A DNA stretch of 61,388 nt from CAZKEW01 sp964580435 (GTDB taxonomy: Bacteria; Acidobacteriota; Aminicenantia; Aminicenantales; UBA8522). This document shows, in pieces, positions 25,085 to 32,336 of this stretch (positions within the stretch are counted from its first letter, which is position 1; the number at the start of each line of letters is the position of its first letter). The notes below the pieces were generated by a model. The model was given only the letters and a program-made list of their open reading frames with translations. It had not been told where the DNA came from and made no database searches. Location of the stretch: assembly GCA_964580435.1 (NCBI GenBank), contig CAZOKP010000006.1:1-61388 (forward strand), read 5' to 3'. A program made the position numbers and the translations under genes.

Positions 25085-25691
25085 AACCTGGGCCTGGATT
25101 CTGTTCTTCGGTTCCCTCTGGGGAATGAACGAGCTTATGACTGGAGAGTTCCTCTTCCGCAACCAAGTGCTCTTGGCCTCTGTCTGGCTTGCTGCCTGGG
25201 CTTTTTTCATCTTGGCCGTGGCCAGGGGAATCGCCAACATGCCCGGTACCTCTGCCCTTATTGCAGGGATTGCCGCGGGTTTCAAGTTGGTCAACGCCCC
25301 GCCGTTTTTCTGCCATCTGTTGGCCATATTCCTTATCGGAGTTGGTTTTGACGTGGCCGCGAGCCTGTTGCTAAAAAAAGGGTCGAGGCCCGCCTTCCGG
25401 CAGGGACTGGCGGGTGTTTTGGGCGCGTACGGAGGGTTTGCCCTCTTTGCCCTAATCATTACCTACGTTATCCGGTATAAGTATTGGGTCGCTGGGGGGG
25501 CACCTAAAGTCTTGGAGCACATCTTTGTTGACGGCAGCTTTGCCGCCGTTGTGTCGGCTTTTCTTGTTCCCCTGGGGTACAGGATTGGTTCCTTTGGCTG
25601 GCCGGCCCTGGAAAGGCATCCGCGTTGGTCGTCCGTCGCGGCCGCAGCCGGGGTGATCCTTCTCTGGACTCTGGGCCGGGTGATGAGTTGA
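25071..25691 (+). CDS. Unknown polytopic membrane protein in the AOR operon
   Basis: A 206-residue hydrophobic protein with about 6 membrane segments (near 7-24, 32-50, 60-85, 86-104, 117-141, 150-172, 183-203) and few charges. I do not recognise a named family. Size and hydrophobic pattern are like the substrate-binding S components of ECF transporters, but no EcfA/EcfT gene is present here. It overlaps mobB by 14 bases and precedes the ferredoxin by 10 bases, so it is tied to the AOR operon; uptake of tungstate, molybdate or a precursor is one possible role (inference). Confidence 0.7.
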   Translation: MKKIRTWAWILFFGSLWGMNELMTGEFLFRNQVLLASVWLAAWAFFILAVARGIANMPGTSALIAGIAAGFKLVNAPPFFCHLLAIFLIGVGFDVAASLLLKKGSRPAFRQGLAGVLGAYGGFALFALIITYVIRYKYWVAGGAPKVLEHIFVDGSFAAVVSAFLVPLGYRIGSFGWPALERHPRWSSVAAAAGVILLWTLGRVMS

Positions 25692-25701
25692 GGAGCGATG
25701 C

Positions 25702-26118
25702 ATGAGGATTAAAGTCAACAGGGACAAATGCACGGGCTGCCGCCTCTGTCTCCAGATCTGCGCGATCGAGCATTTTCATGAAATAAACCCGAAAAAGGCG
25801 GCCCTCCGTGTAGAAGCCAAATTCCCCGACCCCGGGAAGTACCGTCCTTTTGTTTGCACGCAGTGCGGAAAATGCGCCGAGGTCTGTCCCGAGGATGCCA
25901 TCAGCCGCCTAGATTCTGGGGCCTATATTGTCGACAAGGACAAATGCACCAATTGCGGCGTCTGCGTTCCCGCCTGTCCCGTGGGAGTGGTTTTCCAGCA
26001 TCCGGACCATGATTTCGTTATTATATGCAATTTCTGTATGCTGTGTACCGAGCTCTGCAATACCGGGGCCATCGTGAAATGGGAAAAAGGCGTTTCCCTG
26101 GAAGCCAAGGAGGCCTGA
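25702..26118 (+). CDS. Polyferredoxin, electron-transfer partner of AOR
   Basis: A 138-residue ferredoxin with four cysteine groups: CTGCRLCLQICA, CTQCGKCAEVCP, CTNCGVCVPACP and CNFCMLCTELCN. It can hold up to four 4Fe-4S clusters and resembles the AorA/HycB-like subunit encoded with bacterial AORs. It starts 10 bases after the membrane protein and its stop is separated from the AOR start by a single base, so translation is coupled and the pair probably form a complex. Confidence 0.92.
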   Translation: MRIKVNRDKCTGCRLCLQICAIEHFHEINPKKAALRVEAKFPDPGKYRPFVCTQCGKCAEVCPEDAISRLDSGAYIVDKDKCTNCGVCVPACPVGVVFQHPDHDFVIICNFCMLCTELCNTGAIVKWEKGVSLEAKEA

Positions 26119-26119
26119 C

Positions 26120-28039
26120 ATGGCGAACGGCCTTGCCGGAAGAACCCTGAGAATTAACCTCGCCACAGGCGACATCCGGCGCCTCCCCACTGACGAGGCG
26201 CTTTACCGGCGCTGGCACGGCGGACGCGGAATCACGGCCAAGATTCTGTATGATGAAGTTCCGCGGGATGCCGACCCCCTCGGACCAAAAAACGTCCTTA
26301 TCCTCAACGCCGGCATCATGAGCGGCTGTTTTATCCCCGCCGGTTCCAAGGTGGAATTCGGCTCAGTCTCTCCCTTGACCAACGGCCCGGGAGACTCCAA
26401 CATGGGAGGACACCTCGGCCCCGCCCTCAAATTTGCCGGCTATGACATGGTCATTTTCGAGGGCATCTCGCCCAAGCCCGTGTTCCTCTTCGTGGACAAC
26501 GAGACCGTTGAGCTGAGGGATGCAACGAAATACTGGGGGATGAAATCCCTCGACTGTGAAAAGAAACTCAAGGAGGACCTGGGCGATGATTTTGAGATCG
26601 CCACCATCGGGCCCGCCGGTGAAAACGGGATCCTCTTTTCCTGCATCACCCATGACTTCGGCCGGCAGGCCGGCCGGACCGGCCAGGGTGCGGTCATGGG
26701 TTCCAAAAAGCTGAAGGCGATCGCCGTGCGCGGCAACAAGTCAATTCAGGTCCATAACCTGGATTCCTTGAGGAAGCAGGTGACGGAGATCATCGTGCGG
26801 ACCCAGAAGCACCCCAATATGGTTCCCTGGCAGAAATATGGCACGGCTTTCTTTATCCAGTGGTCGAACGCGAATGCCTGCATTCCGGCCTATAATTTTC
26901 AGACGACCTATTACGAGGATATTGATAAGATCGACGGGGATCAACTTGTTGAGAAATGCCTGATCACCCACAAGGCGTGCTTCGGTTGCTGGATGAATTG
27001 CGGCAAATACACCAAGGCCGTGATTCCCGGCAAGCCTGAGGTCCACCTGGAAGGGCCCGAGTACGAGACCGGCTCTCTCTGCGGCTCCAATCTCGGGATG
27101 AAGGACATCAATCATGTGGCTTACATCAACTGGCTTCTCGACAACCTAGGCATGGATTCGATGTCGGGCGGGGGTGTCATCGCTTTTGCTATGGAGTGTT
27201 TCCAGCGGGGCCTGATCACTGAAAATGACCTCGAGGGACATACCCTAAAATGGGGCTCGGTCGATGACGTCGAACATTTTCTCGATATGGTTGCCCATCG
27301 CCGGGGGATAGGGGACTGGTTTGCGGGGGGCTCAAAGCGGGCTGCCGCAAAGATCGGCCGCGGCTCTGAGAAGTTCGCCATGCAAGTCAAAGGGCAGGAA
27401 ATGTCCGGCTATGATGGCCGCTGGGCGCCGGGTATGCTTCTTTCCTACATGACGGCCGACATCGGAGCCCATCATAACCGCTCCTGGACAATCACCGTGG
27501 ACATGGCTGAGGGAAGAGAAAGAGTCGAGGGCCGGGCGAAAATCGTCGTCTATCTTCAGCACATCCGGCCTCTCTTTGATACATGGTGCATCTGCCGGCT
27601 TTTCTGGGGAGAGCTCGATATCACGCCGGAGGAGATCGTCGAATCGCTCAACCACATCACCGGCTGGGGAGTTAGCGTCGCTGAGGTGTTGCGGACATCC
27701 GAGATGATCTGGAACCTGAATCGGTGCCATTACATCGAACGCAACCGCGACAACGGCCGCACCTTTGATTACCCGCCGGCTCGTGCCTGGGAGGATAAGA
27801 TACCCAGCGGGCCGGGCGCGGGCAAGGGCCTCAGCTTCGAGCAGATCGAGCAGATGCTAGATGAATATTATGCCGCCCGGGGCTGGGACGGGAAGGGGAA
27901 CCCGACGCGGGCGCTCTTGGAAGATCTCGGACTCGGGTATGCAGCCGAGAGACTGGAAAAGGCAGGTTTCCTGGGAAGGCCAATTCCCGGGGGAATCCCG
28001 CCCGTTCGGGGAGAAAAGTACAAACCCAAGGCCTTTTAG
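26120..28039 (+). CDS. Aldehyde:ferredoxin oxidoreductase (AOR family)
   Basis: A 639-residue tungsten (or molybdenum) bis-pterin enzyme oxidising aldehydes to carboxylic acids with ferredoxin. The N-terminal domain has the family pattern (GRTLRINLATGDIRRLPT, GGRGITAKILYDE, NMGGHLGPALKFAGYD, GRQAGRTGQGAVMGSKKLKA). The 4Fe-4S cluster ligands are C287, C290 and C294 (CFGCWMNC) and the distal C490 (TWCICRLFW). Length is close to the usual 605-640. Cofactor metal and substrate are not deducible; amino-acid-derived aldehydes would fit a peptide-fermenting host. Confidence 0.95.
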   Translation: MANGLAGRTLRINLATGDIRRLPTDEALYRRWHGGRGITAKILYDEVPRDADPLGPKNVLILNAGIMSGCFIPAGSKVEFGSVSPLTNGPGDSNMGGHLGPALKFAGYDMVIFEGISPKPVFLFVDNETVELRDATKYWGMKSLDCEKKLKEDLGDDFEIATIGPAGENGILFSCITHDFGRQAGRTGQGAVMGSKKLKAIAVRGNKSIQVHNLDSLRKQVTEIIVRTQKHPNMVPWQKYGTAFFIQWSNANACIPAYNFQTTYYEDIDKIDGDQLVEKCLITHKACFGCWMNCGKYTKAVIPGKPEVHLEGPEYETGSLCGSNLGMKDINHVAYINWLLDNLGMDSMSGGGVIAFAMECFQRGLITENDLEGHTLKWGSVDDVEHFLDMVAHRRGIGDWFAGGSKRAAAKIGRGSEKFAMQVKGQEMSGYDGRWAPGMLLSYMTADIGAHHNRSWTITVDMAEGRERVEGRAKIVVYLQHIRPLFDTWCICRLFWGELDITPEEIVESLNHITGWGVSVAEVLRTSEMIWNLNRCHYIERNRDNGRTFDYPPARAWEDKIPSGPGAGKGLSFEQIEQMLDEYYAARGWDGKGNPTRALLEDLGLGYAAERLEKAGFLGRPIPGGIPPVRGEKYKPKAF

Positions 28040-28065
28040 CTGCGGGAGAAAAGGGAGATTAAGAA

Positions 28066-28305
28066 ATGGTCATCTATCTCAAGGCCGGCGGTGAGTTGAG
28101 GTCTAAGCTTAAGCCGGATGTCGATTATTACACCCGCCGGGTGGAGACAAAGGAAGGCCAGAGCCTGCAGGATATCCTGGCAGGAATCGGCATCAACCCT
28201 GGGTTTGTAGCCTTTGCCTTTAAAGATGAAAAAGTGAAGCGACTTGACTATGTCCCAGTGGACGGGGATGTCATAACGCTTCAGCCTCCTGTATCGGGTG
28301 GATAA
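28066..28305 (+). CDS. MoaD/ThiS-like sulfur-carrier protein
   Basis: A 79-residue beta-grasp protein ending QPPVSGG, with the C-terminal Gly-Gly that is adenylated and thiocarboxylated by an E1-like enzyme. GAGAAAAGGGAGATTAAGAA precedes the ATG. It overlaps the E1-like gene by 8 bases, and both follow AOR, so it likely donates sulfur for the dithiolene of the AOR pterin cofactor (inference from context). Confidence 0.9.
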   Translation: MVIYLKAGGELRSKLKPDVDYYTRRVETKEGQSLQDILAGIGINPGFVAFAFKDEKVKRLDYVPVDGDVITLQPPVSGG

Positions 28306-29041
28306 CAGGCCGGACATGCTTTCTAACGAGGAAAAAGAGCGTTATAGCCGGCAGATACTTATCCCTGGTTGGGATCAAGAAAGAATCAAGCAGGCGACGG
28401 TGCTTATCGTCGGTCTGGGAGGGCTCGGCTCTGCCTCCGCTCTCTACCTTGCCGCAGCTGGCATAGGAAGGCTCCGCATCTGTGATGGAGACAGGGTTGG
28501 GCGATCCGACCTCAACCGGCAAACCCTCTATTCCGAGTCTTCTATCGGTTTATTCAAAGTTGAGGAAGCTGGCCGGCGGATTGCGGCTCTGAATCCTTCA
28601 GTCGCCGTGGAAAAATTCAAAGTTTTCGTGGATTCGCAGAATGCAGGAAAGCTCGCAGAGGGCTGTCAGGTCATTGTGGACGGGCTGGATAACCTGGAAT
28701 CCCGGTTTATCCTCAATAAGGAGTCCTTCAGACAGAAAATTCCGTTTGTTTATGGGGCCGTTCATGGCTGGCTGGGGTATGTCGGACTCTTCCATGCTCC
28801 TCAAACCGCCTGTCTAGCTTGCCTGATGCATCCGGATCTCGTCAGCCATGATCGTGTTCCTGTTGCAGGCATAACGCCTGGAACCATCGGGCTCATCCAG
28901 GCCAACGAGGTCATCAAGTGGATCCTGGGCATGACCTCCCCTCTCCTTGGGCGGCTCCTGATTTATGACGGCAAGGACCTTTCCTTCGAGATCATCAGCG
29001 TGGGAAAAAACCCGGCCTGCCCTGTTTGCTCCAAGGCTTGA
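28298..29041 (+). CDS. MoeB/ThiF-like E1 enzyme
   Basis: A 247-residue adenylating enzyme: YSRQILIPGWDQE, ATP-binding VLIVGLGGLGSASALYL, the RxxR-type RSDLNRQTLY, DGLDNLESRF and a final CPVC zinc motif with an upstream CLACL. It would activate the C-terminal glycine of the neighbouring MoaD-like protein. The start is GTG 28298 or ATG 28316; both keep the domain. Last gene of the operon. Confidence 0.9.
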   Translation: MDNRPDMLSNEEKERYSRQILIPGWDQERIKQATVLIVGLGGLGSASALYLAAAGIGRLRICDGDRVGRSDLNRQTLYSESSIGLFKVEEAGRRIAALNPSVAVEKFKVFVDSQNAGKLAEGCQVIVDGLDNLESRFILNKESFRQKIPFVYGAVHGWLGYVGLFHAPQTACLACLMHPDLVSHDRVPVAGITPGTIGLIQANEVIKWILGMTSPLLGRLLIYDGKDLSFEIISVGKNPACPVCSKA

Positions 29042-29063
29042 ATCTCTTCTTGGGCGGGGGTGC

Positions 29064-29093
29064 TTGAACTCGGATTTCATTCTATGCTATAAA
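29064..29093 (+). promoter_or_regulatory. Promoter upstream of pspC leader
   Basis: TTGAAC (29064-29069), 18 bases, TATAAA (29088-29093). The transcript would begin about 29100, at the foot of the hairpin 29097-29150, leaving a 120-base leader before the PspC ATG. Confidence 0.45.
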
Positions 29094-29096
29094 AGC

Positions 29097-29150
29097 CTGA
29101 ACAAACTTCCTCTCCTTCGAGGATTTTCTTAAGGAGAGCTTTTTGTTCAG
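29097..29150 (+). terminator. Long stem-loop: terminator of the AOR operon or structured pspC leader
   Basis: CTGAACAAA (29097-29105) pairs with TTTGTTCAG (29142-29150), and inside it CTCTCCTT (29110-29117) pairs with AAGGAGAG (29131-29138), which is followed by CTTTTTG. As an inner stem plus T-run it could end the AOR operon; with the promoter just upstream it could be a regulatory leader. The AAGGAG in the 3' arm is a hidden ribosome-binding sequence. Confidence 0.55.
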
Positions 29151-29178
29151 ACTTTGGATGTTCTTCTCGCCGAAATGA
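29143..29178 (+). CDS. Possible leader peptide (11 residues, TTG start)
   Basis: TTG 6 bases after the AAGGAG sequestered in the hairpin opens MFRLWMFFSPK and stops at TGA 29178. The peptide is rich in Phe and hydrophobic. It is a speculative translation-attenuation leader; short frames occur by chance. Confidence 0.2.
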   Translation: MFRLWMFFSPK

Positions 29179-29220
29179 CTCGATTTCTGGACAAGGCGAA
29201 GACGAAATAGGAGGGTTTAC

Positions 29221-29430
29221 ATGGCCAAGAAACTCCATCGGTCTTTAAGCCGGAAAATGCTCGCGGGGGTCTGCGGCGGCCTGGCGGAGTATTTTGAGCT
29301 CGATGTCTCCCTGATCAGGCTGATCTTTGTCGGTCTCGCTCTTGTGACCGCCCTCATCCCGATGGTGATTTTTTACCTAATCGCCTGGATCATTATTCCG
29401 GTCGAGCCGGCCACGGAGACAAAAGAGTAA
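29221..29430 (+). CDS. PspC domain protein
   Basis: A 69-residue membrane protein: KLHRSLSRKMLAGVCGGLAEYF is the PspC signature, then a single long hydrophobic helix (about 33-60). PspC-type proteins are membrane-stress sensors or small scaffolds. TAGGAGGGTTTAC lies upstream of the ATG. No pspA-like gene is near. Confidence 0.92.
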   Translation: MAKKLHRSLSRKMLAGVCGGLAEYFELDVSLIRLIFVGLALVTALIPMVIFYLIAWIIIPVEPATETKE

Positions 29431-29494
29431 TTCATTGACTAAACGGCGGTTATCGGATATGAAATAGGCGGACAGCCGGACCTGGCACTGGCAG

Positions 29495-30163
29495 ATGAAA
29501 ACAGGCGATATTCCTTTCCGCCATTTAGCCATCGAGGGAGTGCTGAAGTCTCAAAAAACAAAATTGACCCAGATTCTGGCTCAGTTGATCGGGGGGAAGG
29601 TTGTCCTGGACAGGCCGGAGAACCCTTATATCAAAGATTTTTACGATGAGAAGGAAGGCGCGTCTTTTCTCGCCCAACTCGTTTTTTTGGTCAACCGCTA
29701 CCACCAGCAGTTGCGGCTGTCGCAGAGAGACCTGTTCGAGGAACGTGTCATTTGCGACTATCTTTTCGAGAAGGACAAGATCTACGCCTATCAAACCCTC
29801 AGCGATGATGAGCTTGTCGTCTATGAACGCATCTACGGAATCCTGGCGGAGAGGGTCCCACGGCCCGACGCCGTTGTCTATCTGCAGATTTCTCTTCCCA
29901 CTCTGCTCAAGCGAATTGCCAAGGAGGGGAGCGCCACGGAAAAAAATATTTCGGAGAAATATTTGGGGGACCTGGTCGAGGCGTTCGATTATTTTTTTTT
30001 CAACTACCAGGCCGCGCCTTTGCTTGTGGTCAAGGCGGACGATCTCGACCTGACCCATGAGGAGGAGATCAGGGACATCATCAACCAGGTCAGCGAGATG
30101 AAGAAAGGTCCGCTTTACTACGTTCCGCAAAGTTTTGACCAAAAGGACTCCCGCAAGAAATAG
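29495..30163 (+). CDS. Deoxynucleoside kinase-like protein with altered P-loop
   Basis: A 222-residue protein of the deoxyadenosine/deoxyguanosine kinase (dNK) family: ERVICDYLFEKDKIYA (ERS/DYLF substrate motif), PDAVVYLQISLPTLLKRIAKEG (lid) and the C-terminal helix region. The P-loop reads IEGVLKSQKTKL (13-24): the usual glycine before the lysine is Q20 while K21-T22 remain, so ATP binding may be unusual. It lies just upstream of panB-panC-panD, a placement seen in several bacteria. The 70-base gap to panB carries an RBS. Confidence 0.82.
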   Translation: MKTGDIPFRHLAIEGVLKSQKTKLTQILAQLIGGKVVLDRPENPYIKDFYDEKEGASFLAQLVFLVNRYHQQLRLSQRDLFEERVICDYLFEKDKIYAYQTLSDDELVVYERIYGILAERVPRPDAVVYLQISLPTLLKRIAKEGSATEKNISEKYLGDLVEAFDYFFFNYQAAPLLVVKADDLDLTHEEEIRDIINQVSEMKKGPLYYVPQSFDQKDSRKK

Positions 30164-30233
30164 GTGTCTTTAAAAAATATAGACTTTACCCCAATCTCGC
30201 GGTTCGAGGCGAGATGGGGAGAAAGGATCAAAA

Positions 30234-31079
30234 ATGCCAGAAAAGCAATTCTTACCCGTCACCATCCCTTCTCTGCAGGCAAAAAAGGCCCGGCGAGAGA
30301 AGATCGTGGCCCTTACCGCCTACGACTTTCCAACGGCCAAGATTGCCGATGAGGCCGGCGTCGACCTCATCCTTGTTGGAGATTCCTTGGGGATGGTCGT
30401 GCTCGGCTACCCCAACACCATTCCGGTGACCATGGACGAGATGATCCATCATACCAAGGCGGTCACACGGGCCGCCCGCCGGGCTCTGGTCATCGGCGAT
30501 ATGCCCTATTTCTCTTTTCACCAGTCGGCGGACGACTCTATCGCCAATGCCTCCCGATTTCTCAAAGAGGCCGGGGCCAAGGGCGTCAAGATCGAAGGGG
30601 CCTCGAAAAAAAGGCTGAAGCTCATCGAGGCCATGGTCGAAGCTGAGATCCCGGTGATGGGGCATGTCGGGCTCACTCCGCAGTCCATTCATCACTTGGG
30701 GCAGTTTAAGGTCAGAGGAGCGGTCTCCACAGAAGCCAAAAGAATTCTCGATGAGGCCCAGAATGTTGAAAAGGCGGGCGCTTTTGCCGTGATCCTGGAA
30801 TGCATCCCCGAGGACCTGGCCAGGATCGTTACGAAGAAACTGAATGTTCCGACCATTGGAATCGGGGCCGGCCCGCACTGCGACGGACAGGTTCTCGTCT
30901 TCCATGATATGGTCGGGCTGTCCAACGGATATAACCCAAAGTTTGTCAAGAGATATGCCGACCTGGGGACGACCATCATGCAGGCGGTTAAGAAATATAG
31001 CGAAGAAGTCCGGCAAGGCCTCTTTCCCGACGAGATGCATTCCTACCATACCGTCCGGAGGGGGAAGGCCCGAAGATGA
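30234..31079 (+). CDS. panB: 3-methyl-2-oxobutanoate hydroxymethyltransferase PanB
   Basis: A 281-residue enzyme adding a one-carbon unit from methylene-tetrahydrofolate to 2-oxoisovalerate, the first step to pantoate. Motifs: KIVALTAYDFPTAKIADEAG, VGDSLGMVVLGYPNTIPVT (metal-binding aspartate), GVKIEGA and MGHVGLTPQS. GAAAGGATCAAAA precedes the ATG. It overlaps panC by 4 bases (ATGA). Confidence 0.96.
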   Translation: MPEKQFLPVTIPSLQAKKARREKIVALTAYDFPTAKIADEAGVDLILVGDSLGMVVLGYPNTIPVTMDEMIHHTKAVTRAARRALVIGDMPYFSFHQSADDSIANASRFLKEAGAKGVKIEGASKKRLKLIEAMVEAEIPVMGHVGLTPQSIHHLGQFKVRGAVSTEAKRILDEAQNVEKAGAFAVILECIPEDLARIVTKKLNVPTIGIGAGPHCDGQVLVFHDMVGLSNGYNPKFVKRYADLGTTIMQAVKKYSEEVRQGLFPDEMHSYHTVRRGKARR

Positions 31080-31930
31080 TCACGCTGAAAAAGATCGCCG
31101 AGATGAGGGCCGCGGTCAGCGAAACCAAGACAAAGGGACTGACCATCGGGTTTGTCCCGACCATGGGATTCCTTCATGAGGGCCACCTGAGCCTGGTGAG
31201 GGAATCCCGGAAAAGCGCGGATGTGACTGTGGTCAGTATCTTTGTCAACCCGCTCCAGTTCGGCCCGAAAGAAGACTTCAGGCAGTATCCCCGGGACCCA
31301 GAAAAGGATTCGCAGCTGCTGGAGCGGGAGGGCGTCGAGTATCTTTTCTTCCCGCTCGAGCGGGAGATGTACCCGGACGGATACAAGACGACCGTTGAGG
31401 TGGTGGACCTCCAGGATAAGCTCTGCGGCCGCTTGAGGCCCGGCCATTTCAAAGGAGTCACGACGGTGGTTCTCAAGCTGTTCCATATCGTCCAGCCGGA
31501 CTTTGCTTGCTTCGGACAGAAAGACGCCCAGCAGGCCGTTATCTTGCAGAAGATGGTCAAAGACCTCAACCTGGATGTGAACATCAGGATCCTGCCCACA
31601 GTCCGTGACCGGGACGGGCTGGCCCTCAGCTCACGCAATAGCTACCTTGATAAAAAAGAGCGTCAAGCGGCCCTCATTTTGATCAAGAGCCTGAAAGTCG
31701 CTGAATCGCTGTTCAAAGCGGGCGAGCGAAAGGCGGCGGTCATAATCCGCCGGATGACGGACACCATTATGAGGAAGCCGCTGGCCAAGATCGACTATGT
31801 CGAAATCGTCGACCTCGGCGAGCTCGACCCTGTCGATACCCTTGACCGCGATGTGCTTGTGGCCGCGGCAGTATATATAGGCAAGACCAGACTCATTGAT
31901 AATATAATCCTAAAAACGAAGGTGAACTGA
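31076..31930 (+). CDS. panC: Pantothenate synthetase PanC
   Basis: A 284-residue ATP-dependent ligase joining pantoate and beta-alanine. Motifs: PTMGFLHEGHLSLV (nucleotidyltransferase HxGH), FVNPLQFGPKEDF, RPGHFKGVTTVV, FGQKDAQQ and SSRNSYLD (the KMSKS-like loop). It overlaps panB by 4 bases and leads panD by 1 base. Confidence 0.96.
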   Translation: MITLKKIAEMRAAVSETKTKGLTIGFVPTMGFLHEGHLSLVRESRKSADVTVVSIFVNPLQFGPKEDFRQYPRDPEKDSQLLEREGVEYLFFPLEREMYPDGYKTTVEVVDLQDKLCGRLRPGHFKGVTTVVLKLFHIVQPDFACFGQKDAQQAVILQKMVKDLNLDVNIRILPTVRDRDGLALSSRNSYLDKKERQAALILIKSLKVAESLFKAGERKAAVIIRRMTDTIMRKPLAKIDYVEIVDLGELDPVDTLDRDVLVAAAVYIGKTRLIDNIILKTKVN

Positions 31931-31931
31931 T

Positions 31932-32288
31932 ATGAAACGCATCATGCTTAAGGCCAAAATCCATCATGCCCGCGTTACCGAAACGGACAGGGATTATGAG
32001 GGCAGTCTCTCTCTGGATGAGAACTTGATGAACGCAGCGGATATGCTTCCTTATGAGAAAGTTTATGTCTACAATGTCTCTAACGGGGAAAGGTTCTCGA
32101 CGTATCTCATCAAGGAGGAGCGGGGCTCGGGGAAGGTTGGGATTTATGGCGCCGCCGCCCATAGGGCCAGGGTAGGCGATAAACTCATTGTGGTCTCCTA
32201 TGTGGTTCTCGACGAGGACGAAATCGAATTCTTCATGCCCAAGATATTGCTCCTCGGCGATGACAACACGGTCGTTGAAGTCAAGTAA
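31932..32288 (+). CDS. panD: Aspartate 1-decarboxylase PanD (pyruvoyl enzyme)
   Basis: A 118-residue proenzyme. Self-cleavage between G24 and S25 (YEGSLSLD) makes the pyruvoyl cofactor; NGERFSTYLI and YGAAAHRARVGDKLI are the other conserved parts. It makes beta-alanine from aspartate, completing the pantothenate set encoded just before it. Confidence 0.95.
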   Translation: MKRIMLKAKIHHARVTETDRDYEGSLSLDENLMNAADMLPYEKVYVYNVSNGERFSTYLIKEERGSGKVGIYGAAAHRARVGDKLIVVSYVVLDEDEIEFFMPKILLLGDDNTVVEVK

Positions 32289-32336
32289 GAGCAAATCCTC
32301 GGCCACTCGGATATGCTCTTTATGTGAGGGGCACAA

